From: Promicromonospora thailandica
GTDB lineage: Bacteria; Actinomycetota; Actinomycetes; Actinomycetales; Cellulomonadaceae
Assembly (NCBI RefSeq): GCF_024171955.1
Contig: NZ_JAMTCS010000001.1
Coordinates: 248,001 to 312,000 of the forward strand
DNA: 64,000 nucleotides
Direction of reading: 5' to 3'
Position numbers and translations under genes: made by a program. How positions within the stretch are numbered: the stretch's first letter is position 1; every line of letters starts with the position of its first letter. The notes beneath the pieces are model-generated. The model saw only the letters and a program-made list of their open reading frames with translations, made no database searches and was not told the DNA's origin. Positions 10,136 through 19,093 of the stretch are shown in pieces.

Positions 10136-11862
10136 CGGCCGCCGGCGCGGGCACCCTCGCCGTCCTCCTCGCCCTCGTCACCCTGGTCACGCTGGTCATG
10201 CGCCCGCGGGGCTCCTCCACGGTGGACTTCTACCTGGCCGGGCAGCGGGTCGGCGTCGCGTCGAACGCCCTGGCCATCTGCGGGGACTACTTCTCCGCGG
10301 CGTCGTTCCTGGGCGTCGCGGCCGCCGTCTACGTCTCGGGGCTGGACGGCGTCTGGTACGCCGTCGGGTTCGCGGCGGGCTTCGTGCCCGTGCTGCTGTT
10401 CGTGGCGGCTCCGCTGCGCCGGTTCGGCGAGTTCTCGATCCCCGACTTCCTCGGGCGCCGGCTCGCGTCGGAGCGCGTGCGGCTGGTCGCCGTCGGGGTG
10501 GTGCAGATCGTCATCCTGTCCTACCTCATCCCGCAGGCGGTGGGCAGCGGGATCACGTGGCAGCTGCTGGTCGGGCGCGGGCTGCCGGGGCTGTCCGCGT
10601 ACGCGACCGGCGTCGTGCTCTCGACGGCGGTCGTGGCCGGGCTCGTCGCGTTCGGCGGGATGCGGGGCACCACCTGGACGCAGGCGATCCAGTTCCTCCT
10701 GCTGCTGGGTGCGCTGGTCTGGCTGGCCCTCGCCGTGGCGGGGTCCGGATTCCACTACTCGTCCGCCGTCGCGGAGCTCTCGGCCGAGCCCCTGGCCAAC
10801 CCGGCGCAGGGCGACGACGGGTGGTACCTGCGGCCCGAGGCCAACCAGATCGACCCGGGCACGCCCGCGCTGTTCGGGCAGCCGGGCGCGGCGTACGGGC
10901 CGCTGGCCCAGTTCGCGCTCATCCTCACGCTCGTGCTCGGCACCGCCGGCCTGCCGCACGTGATGAACCGCTACTTCACCAGCCCGACCGGCACCGCGGC
11001 GCGCATGACGACCGTGTGGGTGATCGGCCTGGCCGGCCTGTTCTACGCGCTGGCCGTCATGCTCGGCACCGCGGCCCGGCAGCAGATCGCCGCGGCCGTC
11101 GACGACCACCCGTGGCTCGACGAGCTCACGGTCGACGGCGTGCTGCGCGTCCCCGAGCACGCGCTGCCCGTCCTGGGGCGCATCTACGGCGGCGACTCCG
11201 GGCTCGCCGTCGTCGCCGCGGGCGCCCTGGTCGCCGTGATGTCGACCATCGCGGGGCTGCTGCTCGCCGCGGCCGCCTCCTGGGGGCACGACGTCTACGA
11301 GCGGCACATCAACCCCCGCGCCAGCGAGAGCCAGGCCGTGTGGGCGGGCCGGGTGAGCACGGCGTTCGTCGCCGTCGCCGCCGGCGTGCTGGCCATCGCC
11401 ATGGAGCCGCGCGAGCTCACCCCGGCCGTGCCGTCCATCGTCGCGGCGATGGTGACGTGGGCCTTCGCGATCGCGGGCTCCGCGCTCACCCCGGTCTTCG
11501 TCCTGGCCATCTGGTGGCGCGGCACGACGGCGGCGGGCGCCACCGCGGGCATGGCGGTCGGCGGCACCGTCTCGGTGAGCATGTTCGTGCTGGGCGCCCT
11601 GCCGGTCGGCCCCGGGCTCGGCGAGACCCTGATGACCCCCACGCTCGTCGCCGCACCGCTCGCGGCCCTGGTCACCTGGCTCGTCTCCCGCCGGACCGCG
11701 CCGCCGGACGACGTCGAGCGGCAGTGGCTCGTGCTGCACGGGACGGCCGCCGACCGGCACGCCGAACGCCTCGCCCGGCTGACGCTCGCGAGCCTCGAAC
11801 CCACACGGCGCCGGTCCGGTCGCGCCGCCCGGCGGCGGGAGGGCCGCGGTGCGAACGGGTAG
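10132..11862 (+). CDS. sodium/solute symporter family protein
   Basis: A 576-aa SSS-family transporter, GTG start at 10132 overlapping the previous stop (GTGA). STVDFYLAGQRVGVASNALAICGDYFSAASFLG is the N-terminal SSS signature; LGTAAGLPHVMNRYF-like and VAVMSTIAGLLLAAAASWGHD regions cover later core helices; about 13 hydrophobic segments follow the family pattern. It belongs to the cation:carboxylate branch like its neighbour. Its gene overlaps a LytS-type kinase, and known LytS/LytTR systems (BtsSR, YpdAB, LytST) control pyruvate transporters, so pyruvate or a similar carboxylate is a plausible substrate. Confidence 0.85.
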   Translation: MTAAGAGTLAVLLALVTLVTLVMRPRGSSTVDFYLAGQRVGVASNALAICGDYFSAASFLGVAAAVYVSGLDGVWYAVGFAAGFVPVLLFVAAPLRRFGEFSIPDFLGRRLASERVRLVAVGVVQIVILSYLIPQAVGSGITWQLLVGRGLPGLSAYATGVVLSTAVVAGLVAFGGMRGTTWTQAIQFLLLLGALVWLALAVAGSGFHYSSAVAELSAEPLANPAQGDDGWYLRPEANQIDPGTPALFGQPGAAYGPLAQFALILTLVLGTAGLPHVMNRYFTSPTGTAARMTTVWVIGLAGLFYALAVMLGTAARQQIAAAVDDHPWLDELTVDGVLRVPEHALPVLGRIYGGDSGLAVVAAGALVAVMSTIAGLLLAAAASWGHDVYERHINPRASESQAVWAGRVSTAFVAVAAGVLAIAMEPRELTPAVPSIVAAMVTWAFAIAGSALTPVFVLAIWWRGTTAAGATAGMAVGGTVSVSMFVLGALPVGPGLGETLMTPTLVAAPLAALVTWLVSRRTAPPDDVERQWLVLHGTAADRHAERLARLTLASLEPTRRRSGRAARRREGRGANG

Positions 11863-13195
11863 CGCGCTCCTCGCGGCGACGATCTGCGGCACGTGGGCGG
11901 TGGTGTACCTCGTGACGCAGGTCGTCGTGTCGCCTCCGCTCGGGGTCGGGACCACGGTGGTGGCGGGCACCGCCGCGTCGGTGCTGCTCGTGCTCGGGTA
12001 CCCCTCCGCGCTGCGCGGGCCGCGCGCTCCCCTCGCGCTGCGGCGGCGGCTCCGGGGACGCCCCGCCGGGGCGCGGCCGGCCGCACGGGAGGGACGTGGC
12101 CCCGAGGAGGGCCGCGGCGCCGAGCGGTCCCGCCGGCGCATCGTGGCGGGGCACCGCATGCCGCTGCGGTCCGGCCTCACCGCCGACGCCGCGCGCCGCA
12201 CCGCCACCCGGCTGCGTCCGCTGCTCGGCGGCGACGCCGTGGTGATCACCGACCGCGAGCTCAACCTCGCCTTCGTCGGGCCCGGGTCGGACCACCACGA
12301 GGCGGGCGGCCCGGTGCGCGCGGCCGCCGTCCGGAGCGCCATCGGCAAGGGACGCACGGTGGTGTCCCGCCGGCCGTCGGCCATGGGCTGCGACGTGCCG
12401 GGCTGCCCCCTGCGCAGCGCCGTCGTCGTGCCGCTCGTGGTGGGGTCGCGCGTGGTGGGCGCCATCGGCGTGTTCCGCACGCACGACGACCCCGCGCCCC
12501 GCGACCAGGTCGAGGACATGGCGAGCATCCTGTCGCTGCACCTCGAGCTCGCCGAGGCCGACCGCGAGCGCAAGCTCGCCGCCGACGCCCGCCTCGACGC
12601 GCTGCGCGCCCAGATCAACCCGCACTTCCTGTTCAACATCCTGAACACCATCGCGTCCAAGTCGCGGACGGACCCGGACGAAGCCCGGCAGCTGCTGCTG
12701 CGGCTCTCGGACTTCTTCCGGTACGCGGTGCGGCAGGAGGGGCAGCTCGCGGAGTTCGCGCAGGAGTACTTCTTCGTCCGCACGTACCTGTCCCTGGAGC
12801 AGGCCCGGTTCGGGGACCGGCTGCGCGTGCGGTACGACGTCGACCCGCAGGTGCTCACCGCCCACGTGCCCGTGCTGACGATCCAGCCGCTGGTCGAGAA
12901 CGCGGTGAAGCACGGGCTCGCGGCCAAGGTCGAGGGCGGCACCGTCACGCTGCGGGCGCGCGTGGACCCCCTGACGCGCACGACGACGATCCGCGTGACC
13001 GACGACGGCGTCGGCGTCGCCGCGGACGTGCTCGACGGTCTCGGCGGGGCGGCGCCGGGCCGGGCCGGCGACGGCGTGGGCCTCCGGAACATCTCCGAGC
13101 GGCTCACCACGCTGTTCGGCGAGAGGTTCACCCTGGACATCCAGTCGACCGAGGGTGAGGGCACGGTCGTCGAGGTACGCGTCCCGCTACGCTGA
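11849..13195 (+). CDS. LytS-type sensor histidine kinase
   Basis: 448 aa. Two N-terminal transmembrane helices (about residues 6-24 and 32-51), a basic linker, a GAF-like sensor region (about 110-235, including CDVPGCPLRSAVVVPLVVGSRVVGAIGVF), then the His_kinase domain with ALRAQINPHFLFNILNTIAS (phosphoacceptor His259) and a HATPase domain with LVENAVKHGL and GVGLRNISERL. This is the LytS/YehU class but without the usual 5TM-LYT sensor. The GTG start overlaps the symporter by 14 bases and the response regulator follows after 5 bases. Two cysteines in the GAF-like part (181, 186) could be functional; that is speculation. Confidence 0.9.
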   Translation: MRTGSALLAATICGTWAVVYLVTQVVVSPPLGVGTTVVAGTAASVLLVLGYPSALRGPRAPLALRRRLRGRPAGARPAAREGRGPEEGRGAERSRRRIVAGHRMPLRSGLTADAARRTATRLRPLLGGDAVVITDRELNLAFVGPGSDHHEAGGPVRAAAVRSAIGKGRTVVSRRPSAMGCDVPGCPLRSAVVVPLVVGSRVVGAIGVFRTHDDPAPRDQVEDMASILSLHLELAEADRERKLAADARLDALRAQINPHFLFNILNTIASKSRTDPDEARQLLLRLSDFFRYAVRQEGQLAEFAQEYFFVRTYLSLEQARFGDRLRVRYDVDPQVLTAHVPVLTIQPLVENAVKHGLAAKVEGGTVTLRARVDPLTRTTTIRVTDDGVGVAADVLDGLGGAAPGRAGDGVGLRNISERLTTLFGERFTLDIQSTEGEGTVVEVRVPLR

Positions 13196-13200
13196 GGCGC

Positions 13201-13989
13201 ATGCGCCCCCGCGCCCTGATCGTCGACGACGAGGCCCCGGCCCGGGCCGAGCTGCGCTACCTGCTGGAAGAGCTCGGCGGGGTGCAGGTGGTGGGCGAGG
13301 CCGCGAACGGTGAGGAGGCGCTGCTGCTCCTGCGGTCGCTCCCCTACGACCTGGTGCTGCTGGACATCCGGATGCCCGGCGGCAGCGGCCTGGAGGTCGC
13401 GGCCGCCCTGCGCGAGCTGCCGAACCCGCCCAAGGTCATCTTCACGACCGCCTACCCGGACCATGCGGTCGAGGCCTTCGACCTCGCGGCCGCGGACTAC
13501 CTGGTCAAGCCCTTCGACACGGAACGCCTGGGGCGGGCGCTGGAACGCGCGCTGGAGCACACCGGGTCGGACGACGCGCCGCCGGGCCCGGGCGCACCGG
13601 CCGCCGTCGGCCCGCCGAATGGTGGGCCGGGGCGGCGCGGCGAGGAGGCCGCGCAGCCGCTCGCGCGCGTCCCGGTGCAGCGCGACGGCCGCACGGTGCT
13701 GGTCGACCAGTCGGCGATCGTGTACGCCAGCGCCGCGCGCGGCTACTCCTACCTCAAGCTCGCGGACGAGCGGCTGCTCGTGACCTTCTCCCTGAACGAG
13801 CTGGAACGCCGCCTGCACGGGCACTTCTTCCGGGCGCACCGGTCGTACCTCGTGAACCTGAACCACGTGCGCGAGCTCGTGCCGGACTTCAAGGGCGCGC
13901 TCGCGCTGGTGATGAACGACCGGCAGCGCAGCCGGGTCGAGGTCTCCCGGCGGCAGGCGCCGGAGCTGCGCCGTCGGCTGGGCGTCTGA
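13201..13989 (+). CDS. LytTR-type response regulator
   Basis: 262 aa: receiver domain (residues 1-118; acidic pair Asp9-Asp10, phosphoacceptor Asp55 in LVLLDIRMPGGSG, Lys in DYLVKPFD), a low-complexity linker, and a C-terminal LytTR DNA-binding domain (about 155-262, with YLKLADERLLVTFSLNELERRL and FFRAHRSYLVNLNHVREL). Pairs with the adjacent LytS-type kinase. LytTR regulators bind direct repeats upstream of targets; I could not pick a convincing site here. TACGCT seven bases before the ATG suggests it may also have its own leaderless promoter inside the kinase end. Confidence 0.92.
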   Translation: MRPRALIVDDEAPARAELRYLLEELGGVQVVGEAANGEEALLLLRSLPYDLVLLDIRMPGGSGLEVAAALRELPNPPKVIFTTAYPDHAVEAFDLAAADYLVKPFDTERLGRALERALEHTGSDDAPPGPGAPAAVGPPNGGPGRRGEEAAQPLARVPVQRDGRTVLVDQSAIVYASAARGYSYLKLADERLLVTFSLNELERRLHGHFFRAHRSYLVNLNHVRELVPDFKGALALVMNDRQRSRVEVSRRQAPELRRRLGV

Positions 13990-14030
13990 CCCGCGACCGG
14001 CGTCGGGCGGCGCGACGTTACGCTCGACGC

Positions 14031-14423
14031 GTGAGCACCACCGCGCCCTCCGTGCGTACCGCGCCCGTCTGGCCCGCCGCGGCCGCCGACGCCGTCGCCG
14101 TCCTCGCCTTCACCGCCATCGGCATCGCGTCGCACGACGGGAACCTGCTGAGCGCCTTCGGCCGCGTGGTGTGGCCCTTCGCGCTGGCCGCCGTGCTGGG
14201 CTGGCTGGTGGCGCGCGCCTGGCGGCACCCGGCGCGGGTGTGGCCGACCGGCGTCGTGGTGTGGGCCGTGACGGTGCTGGGCGGGCTGGCGCTGCGAGGC
14301 GTGTCGGGCGGGGGCCTGGCGTGGTCCTTCGCGCTGGTGACGGCGGCGTTCCTGGCGCTGACGCTGCTCGGCTGGCGCGCCGTGGCCACGCTGACCCGCC
14401 GCCGCCGCACGCCGCGGCCCTGA
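14031..14423 (+). CDS. DUF3054 membrane protein
   Basis: 130 aa with four hydrophobic segments; AAAADAVAVLAFTAIGIASHDGN followed by GRVVWPFALAAVLGWLVARAW is characteristic of DUF3054. Function unknown. GTG start with TACGCT at 14019-14024, six bases upstream (leaderless). Follows the response regulator by 41 bases but probably has its own promoter. Confidence 0.8.
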   Translation: MSTTAPSVRTAPVWPAAAADAVAVLAFTAIGIASHDGNLLSAFGRVVWPFALAAVLGWLVARAWRHPARVWPTGVVVWAVTVLGGLALRGVSGGGLAWSFALVTAAFLALTLLGWRAVATLTRRRRTPRP

Positions 14424-14511
14424 CCCGCCGCCGGCCCGCCGGCCCGCCGCGCTCCCGCCGCCACTCCCGCCCCGCCCCCGCCGCCGATCCCCCGCCGATC
14501 CCCCCGATCCC

Positions 14512-14573
14512 CTTCGAGACCGAGGTTGCTTCGCTGTGGGCGGCTCCAAAGCGAAGCAACCTCGGTCTCGAAG
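14512..14573. repeat. long hairpin B, dispersed palindrome copy 1
   Basis: Perfect 24-bp stem, 14512-14535 with 14550-14573, 14-nt loop, between the convergent DUF3054 and rdgB genes. Bases 14501-14532 are identical over 32 nt to the complement of 57360-57391 (hairpin F). Likely works as a bidirectional terminator. The remaining parts of 14424-14668 are C-rich, simple sequence with no gene. Confidence 0.85.
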
Positions 14574-14668
14574 CGGAGCGGCGGCGAGCAGCCGCGCCGG
14601 GGAGGCGCGGGCGGCCGTGTCCGTCGCGGGGGCGCGCTGAGCGCGGCGCCGCGAAGGTGACCCGCCGG

Positions 14669-15316
14669 TCAGGTTGCCGAGGCGGTCAGGGCGTCCAGGA
14701 TCGCCGGGGCCAGCGCGCGGAACGCCTTGCCGCGGTGCGAGATCGCGTTCTTCTCCTGCGGCGACAGCTCGGCGGCGGTGCGTCCGCCGTCCTCGTCGAC
14801 CACGAGGATCGGGTCGTAGCCGAACCCGTTGGTGCCGCGCGGCGCGGTGGCCAGCACGCCCCGCATCTCGCCGAGCTGCACCTCCTCGCGCCCGTCCGGC
14901 GTGACCAGGGCCGCCGCGCAGACGAACCCGGCCTGCCGGTGCTCCGGGCGCACGTCGCCGAGCTGGCCGAGCAGCAGCTCCAGGTTGGCGAGGTCGTCGC
15001 CGTGCCGGCCGGCCCAGCGCGCGGAGAAGATGCCGGGCGCGCCGCCCAGCACGTCGACCGCGAGGCCCGAGTCGTCAGCGACGGCCGGCAGGCCGGTCGC
15101 CGCGCACACCGCGCGGGCCTTGATGAGGGCGTTCTCGGCGAACGTCACGCCGTCCTCCACCGGCTCGGGCGCGCCGACCTCGCCCGAGGTGACCAGTCCG
15201 CCGTCGGCCAGGACAAGGCCGGCGGCCTCGAGGATGGCACGGAGCTCCCCGACCTTCTTGGCGTTGTGGGTCGCGAGGACGATGCGGGCGGCGGGCGGGA
15301 CGTTCAAGGAGGTCAT
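14669..15316 (-). CDS. rdgB: RdgB/HAM1 non-canonical purine NTP pyrophosphatase
   Basis: 215 aa. RIVLATHNAKKVGELRAIL is the N-terminal HAM1 motif that binds the triphosphate, ADDSGLAVDVLGGAPGIFSARWAG the catalytic DDSGL region, FGYDPI and AISHRGKAFR the base-recognition motifs. It hydrolyses dITP, dXTP and ITP to monophosphates and clears damaged precursors. Directly downstream of rph with 39 bases between, the standard actinobacterial order. Confidence 0.95.
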   Translation of the reverse strand: MTSLNVPPAARIVLATHNAKKVGELRAILEAAGLVLADGGLVTSGEVGAPEPVEDGVTFAENALIKARAVCAATGLPAVADDSGLAVDVLGGAPGIFSARWAGRHGDDLANLELLLGQLGDVRPEHRQAGFVCAAALVTPDGREEVQLGEMRGVLATAPRGTNGFGYDPILVVDEDGGRTAAELSPQEKNAISHRGKAFRALAPAILDALTASAT

Positions 15317-15355
15317 GCCCCGATCATGCCAGCCGGCGCGCTCGGGTCCCGCGCC

Positions 15356-16108
15356 TCAGAGCTCGCGGGCCAGCGCGTCCTGCTGGATCTTCGCGAGCTC
15401 CGCGGTGCCGCCCACCGCGAGGTCGAGCAGCGCGTCGAGCTCCGCGCGGTCGAACGGCGCGTGCTCGGCGGTGCCCTGCACCTCGATGAACGTGCCGCCG
15501 CCCGTGACGACCACGTTCATGTCGGTCTCGGCGCGCACGTCCTCGACGTAGGGCAGGTCGAGCATGGGCGTGCCGTCGATGATGCCGACCGAGACGGCGG
15601 ACACCGAGTCGGACAGCACCTCCTTGCCGCCCTTGATGTGACCGTGCCGGCGGCCCCACGCGATCGCGTCGGCGAGGGCCACGTAGGCGCCGGTGATCGC
15701 GGCGGTGCGCGTGCCGCCGTCGGCCTGCAGCACGTCGCAGTCCAGCACGATCGAGTTCTCGCCGAGGGCGCTCATGTCGACGACGGCGCGCAGCGAGCGA
15801 CCGATGAGCCGAGAGATCTCGTGCGTGCGCCCGCCGATCTTGCCCTTCACCGACTCGCGCTGGCTGCGCTCGTTCGTGGCGCGCGGCAGCATCGCGTACT
15901 CGGCGGTGACCCAGCCCTCGCCGGACCCCTTGCGCCAGCGCGGCACGCCCTCGGTGAACGACGCGACGCACAGCACGCGCGTGCGACCGAACTCCACGAG
16001 CACCGAGCCTTCGGCCTCGTCGAGCCAGCCGCGGGTGATGGTCACGGGGCGGAGCTGGTCGGTGGCGCGGCCGTCGGCCCGCACGATGTCGCTGGTGCTG
16101 GAGGTCAT
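15356..16108 (-). CDS. rph: ribonuclease PH
   Basis: 250 aa, the usual family length. [20 protein letters not shown], the RNA-binding N terminus, and [31 protein letters not shown] and [17 protein letters not shown] are conserved phosphorolytic-exoribonuclease motifs. It trims tRNA 3' ends using phosphate. An in-frame extension upstream to 16216 was rejected: the ATG at 16108 begins the conserved domain and has TAGGGT (16116-16121) seven bases upstream, a leaderless start. Confidence 0.95.
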   Translation of the reverse strand: MTSSTSDIVRADGRATDQLRPVTITRGWLDEAEGSVLVEFGRTRVLCVASFTEGVPRWRKGSGEGWVTAEYAMLPRATNERSQRESVKGKIGGRTHEISRLIGRSLRAVVDMSALGENSIVLDCDVLQADGGTRTAAITGAYVALADAIAWGRRHGHIKGGKEVLSDSVSAVSVGIIDGTPMLDLPYVEDVRAETDMNVVVTGGGTFIEVQGTAEHAPFDRAELDALLDLAVGGTAELAKIQQDALAREL

Positions 16109-16265
16109 GCGGACCACCCTAGCGACGCGCGGGCCGACCGGCGGCCCCGGATCCGGTGGCACCCACCGCTCTGACCTCCTGACCTGGCGAAACGTGGTAC
16201 GCGTCACGCGTGGCACGGCTCACGGGTCGCGGTTGCGGCGCGTTGGGATCGCTAGGCTTCACCCC

Positions 16266-17069
16266 GTGAACGACGCGCCCATCGGGATCTTCGACTCCGG
16301 CCTCGGCGGCCTCACGGTCGCGCGCGCCATCCTGGACCAGCTCCCCAACGAGCAGGTCCGGTACCTCGGCGACACCGCGAACAGCCCCTACGGCCCCAAG
16401 CCGATCGCCGCGGTGCGCGCGATGGCCCTGGACGCCCTGGACCGGCTCGTGGCCGACGGCGTGAAGATGCTGGTCATCGCGTGCAACACGGCGTCGTCCG
16501 CCATGTACCGGGACGCCCGCGAGCGGTACACGCAGCGCCACGGGATCCCCGTCGTCGAGGTCATCCTGCCGGCCGCGCGCGCCGCGGTGACCGCCACCCG
16601 GTCCGGGCGGATCGGCGTGATCGGCACGCGCACCACGATCCAGTCGCGCGCCTACGACGACGCCTTCCACGTCACCCCGGGCCTGTCGATCACCAGCCAG
16701 GCGTGCCCGGAGTTCGTGCGCTTCGTCGAGGAGGGCCGCACGTCCGGCCCCGAGGTGCAGAAGTTCGCGCACGAGTACCTCGACCCGGTCCGGGCGGCCG
16801 GCGTCGACACGCTCGTGCTGGGCTGCACGCACTACCCGCTGCTCGCGGGCGCCATCTCGTACGTGATGGGCGAGGACGTCACGCTCGTCTCCAGCGCCGA
16901 CGAGACCGCCAAGGACGTGTACCGCACGCTCGTGGAGCACGACCTGGAGCGCACCCCCGACGCGGGCGCGCCCGTGCACCGCTTCCTGACCACCGGCGAC
17001 CCGGCCCCGTTCGGTCAGCTCGCCAGCCGGTTCCTCGGCCCCGAGGTGTCCCTCGTGGAGGCCGTCTGA
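16266..17069 (+). CDS. murI: glutamate racemase
   Basis: 267 aa. [39 protein letters not shown] (Cys73) and [11 protein letters not shown] (Cys187) are the paired catalytic motifs, with Asp10 in the first. Makes D-glutamate for peptidoglycan from L-glutamate, cofactor free. The start is GTG at 16266 with TAGGCT at 16253-16258 seven bases ahead: leaderless. Divergent from rph and coupled by a 1-base overlap to the next gene. Confidence 0.96.
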   Translation: MNDAPIGIFDSGLGGLTVARAILDQLPNEQVRYLGDTANSPYGPKPIAAVRAMALDALDRLVADGVKMLVIACNTASSAMYRDARERYTQRHGIPVVEVILPAARAAVTATRSGRIGVIGTRTTIQSRAYDDAFHVTPGLSITSQACPEFVRFVEEGRTSGPEVQKFAHEYLDPVRAAGVDTLVLGCTHYPLLAGAISYVMGEDVTLVSSADETAKDVYRTLVEHDLERTPDAGAPVHRFLTTGDPAPFGQLASRFLGPEVSLVEAV

Positions 17070-17896
17070 TGCGCCTGATCCCCCTCGGGGTCTCCGGGTC
17101 GTTCCCGGGCCCCTCGACGCCCGCGTCCTCCTACCTGGTGCGGGTCACCGCGGCCGAGGCGGCCGCCGCCGGGCACGAGGCCCGCGACTGGAACCTGCTG
17201 CTCGACCTCGGCAACGGTGCCCTCGGTGCCCTGCAGCAGCAGCTGGACCCGATGGCGCTGGACGCCGTGTCGATCTCCCACCTGCACCCGGACCACTGCG
17301 CCGACCTCGCCGGGCTGTACGTCTACCTGCGGTACCACCCGGTGCGGGGCTCGCTGCGGGACGGCGGCCGCGGCGCCCCGCTGCCCGTCTACGGCCCGTC
17401 GACCGCCGGCCGCCACGTCGCGCTGTCCTACGGGCTGAGCGAGGGCGAGTCCATGGCGAACGACTTCGACTTCCGCTCCTGGGCCGAGCACCCGTCGGTC
17501 CAGGTCGGTCCCCTGACGATCGAGCCCTACCGCGTGTTCCACCCCGTCGAGACGTACGGCGTGCGGGTCACCGGCCCGTCGACGGCGGGCGGCACGGCGA
17601 CGCTGGCCTACACGGGCGACACCGACGCCTGCGAGTCCGTGGTCGAGCTCGCACGGGACGCGGACCTGCTGCTGAGCGAGGCGGCGTTCGTGGAGGGGCG
17701 CGACGACGTCGTCGAGCGCGGCATCCACCTGACCGGCCACCGCGCGGGCCGGCTCGCGACCGACGCGGGCGCCCGCCGTCTGCTGCTGACGCACCTGCCC
17801 GTGTGGAACGACCCCGCGGTCTCCCTGGCCGAGGCCCGCGGCGCCTACGCGGGCCCGGTCGACCTGGCCCGCCCGGGCACCCCCTACGACATCTGA
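17069..17896 (+). CDS. MBL-fold metallo-hydrolase (RNase Z-like)
   Basis: 275 aa. SISHLHPDHCADL is the HxHxDH zinc motif; later metal ligands are visible in YRVFHPVETYGV, LAYTGDTDAC and the LLLTHLPVW histidine. The fold is that of RNase Z/arylsulfatase-like MBL enzymes, and its place directly after murI (TGATG overlap) is conserved in actinobacteria, but its substrate is not known. Cytoplasmic, no signal peptide. Confidence 0.88.
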   Translation: MRLIPLGVSGSFPGPSTPASSYLVRVTAAEAAAAGHEARDWNLLLDLGNGALGALQQQLDPMALDAVSISHLHPDHCADLAGLYVYLRYHPVRGSLRDGGRGAPLPVYGPSTAGRHVALSYGLSEGESMANDFDFRSWAEHPSVQVGPLTIEPYRVFHPVETYGVRVTGPSTAGGTATLAYTGDTDACESVVELARDADLLLSEAAFVEGRDDVVERGIHLTGHRAGRLATDAGARRLLLTHLPVWNDPAVSLAEARGAYAGPVDLARPGTPYDI

Positions 17897-17900
17897 CCTG

Positions 17901-18647
17901 TCAGCTGAGCGGACGGCGGCCGCGCAGCTCCGCGAGCATCACGTCCATCAGCGTCTCCTGCGCGTAGCCGGCCGCGACGAACACCCCCGACCAGAACCGC
18001 CGCGCGGCCCGGCCGTCGGTGGCCACCGGGATCTCCCGGCCGGCCTGCCGGTCCCACATGATCTCGTCGGTGAGGTGCATGACCTGCTCGTCGGTCTTCA
18101 GCCCGAGCCGCTCCGCGATCACGAGCCGTACGTCCGTCAGCGCCCCGGCGAACTGCTCGGCGTCCTCGCGCGGGACCCGCACCGGCGGGGGTGCGCCGTG
18201 GCGGCCGAGCGTCGAGGGCGCGTCGCTGGGCAGGTCCAGCAGCGCGGCGAACGCCTCGAGCCGGTCCACCTTCGCCCGCGCGACGTCGTTCTGCGTGAGG
18301 CGGCGGAACTCGCCGGCCAGCTCCGGGTCGTCCTTGCTCGCATCCGGCAGGAGCCGCTGCGCGGCGGGGTCCGTGGGGTGCCGGGCGATCCCGGTCACGC
18401 CGGTCAGGCGGGCCAGGTCGGCGTCGGTGAGCTCGTCGGGGGCGAGCAGGCCGTTGGCCCACGCCTGCCCCTTGCCCGGCCCGGGGTGTGCCGACGGTCC
18501 CGGCTCGCCGCCGTCGTCGAACAGGTCCAGGCCGGCCTCCTCGCGGAGCATGTCCGCGACGTCGCGCGCGACCCGGGCCAGGACCACCCGTTCCACCGGT
18601 TCGAGCCTGGCCTCGTAACCCCGCCGCATGGCGCGGAACGGAGTCAT
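17901..18647 (-). CDS. DUF2017 protein
   Basis: 248 aa, predominantly helical, with the DUF2017 pattern ([23 protein letters not shown] at the start, [20 protein letters not shown] and [18 protein letters not shown] near the end). Function unknown. It overlaps clpS by 4 bases (ATGA); the clpS-DUF2017 pair is widespread in actinobacteria, implying a link with ClpS-dependent proteolysis. It runs into the MBL gene tail-to-tail with only 4 bases between stops. Confidence 0.85.
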   Translation of the reverse strand: MTPFRAMRRGYEARLEPVERVVLARVARDVADMLREEAGLDLFDDGGEPGPSAHPGPGKGQAWANGLLAPDELTDADLARLTGVTGIARHPTDPAAQRLLPDASKDDPELAGEFRRLTQNDVARAKVDRLEAFAALLDLPSDAPSTLGRHGAPPPVRVPREDAEQFAGALTDVRLVIAERLGLKTDEQVMHLTDEIMWDRQAGREIPVATDGRAARRFWSGVFVAAGYAQETLMDVMLAELRGRRPLS

Positions 18648-18985
18648 GCGACTCCCCGTGCGCCGGACTCCTGCAAGGTCGCCCACAACCCGAACCCGTG
18701 CATCGCCTGCACGTCCACCTCCATGCGCTCGCGTCCGCCGCTGGACACGACGGCGCGGCCGTTCTTGTGCACCTGAGTCATCAGCCGCTCTGCCTTGACG
18801 CGCGGGTACCCGAAGTAGCTCTCGAAGACGTACGTCACGTACGACATGAGGTTCACCGGGTCGTTCCAGACGATGGTCACCCACGGATCAGCGACCCCCG
18901 ACACGAGGTCCGCGTCGGTGTCCTCCTCGACGGCCGTCCCGGCTGACCCCAGGGGCGTGAGCAGCGGCGAAGGGGAAGAAGTCAC
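18644..18985 (-). CDS. clpS: ATP-dependent Clp protease adaptor ClpS
   Basis: 113 aa. [25 protein letters not shown] is the N-degron pocket region with the Asn-Asp pair, and [28 protein letters not shown] completes the ClpS core. It delivers N-end-rule substrates to ClpAP/ClpCP. GTG at 18985 is preferred: TAGAGT (complement of 18993-18998) lies 7 bases upstream, a leaderless arrangement. A longer reading to 19036 would run through that promoter. A single DnaA-box-like TTGTCCACA is at 19027-19035. Confidence 0.93.
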   Translation of the reverse strand: MTSSPSPLLTPLGSAGTAVEEDTDADLVSGVADPWVTIVWNDPVNLMSYVTYVFESYFGYPRVKAERLMTQVHKNGRAVVSSGGRERMEVDVQAMHGFGLWATLQESGARGVA

Positions 18986-19093
18986 AGGTCTCACTCTAGG
19001 CGGTTCTGTCCCCGGACTGGACACCCTTGTCCACAATTTTCGCGAAGTTGTCGCCTGGCTGTGACCTGCCGTCCCCGGCCCGTCACGAGCAGG

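Noticed and set aside
10009-13866. 1285-codon minus-strand open frame
   Set aside because: It lies opposite the symporter, kinase and regulator genes and has no recognisable domain; long antisense frames are expected at this GC content.
16109-16216. N-terminal extension of RNase PH
   Set aside because: The extra 36 residues are Pro/Arg-rich, outside the family, and would read through the leaderless promoter.
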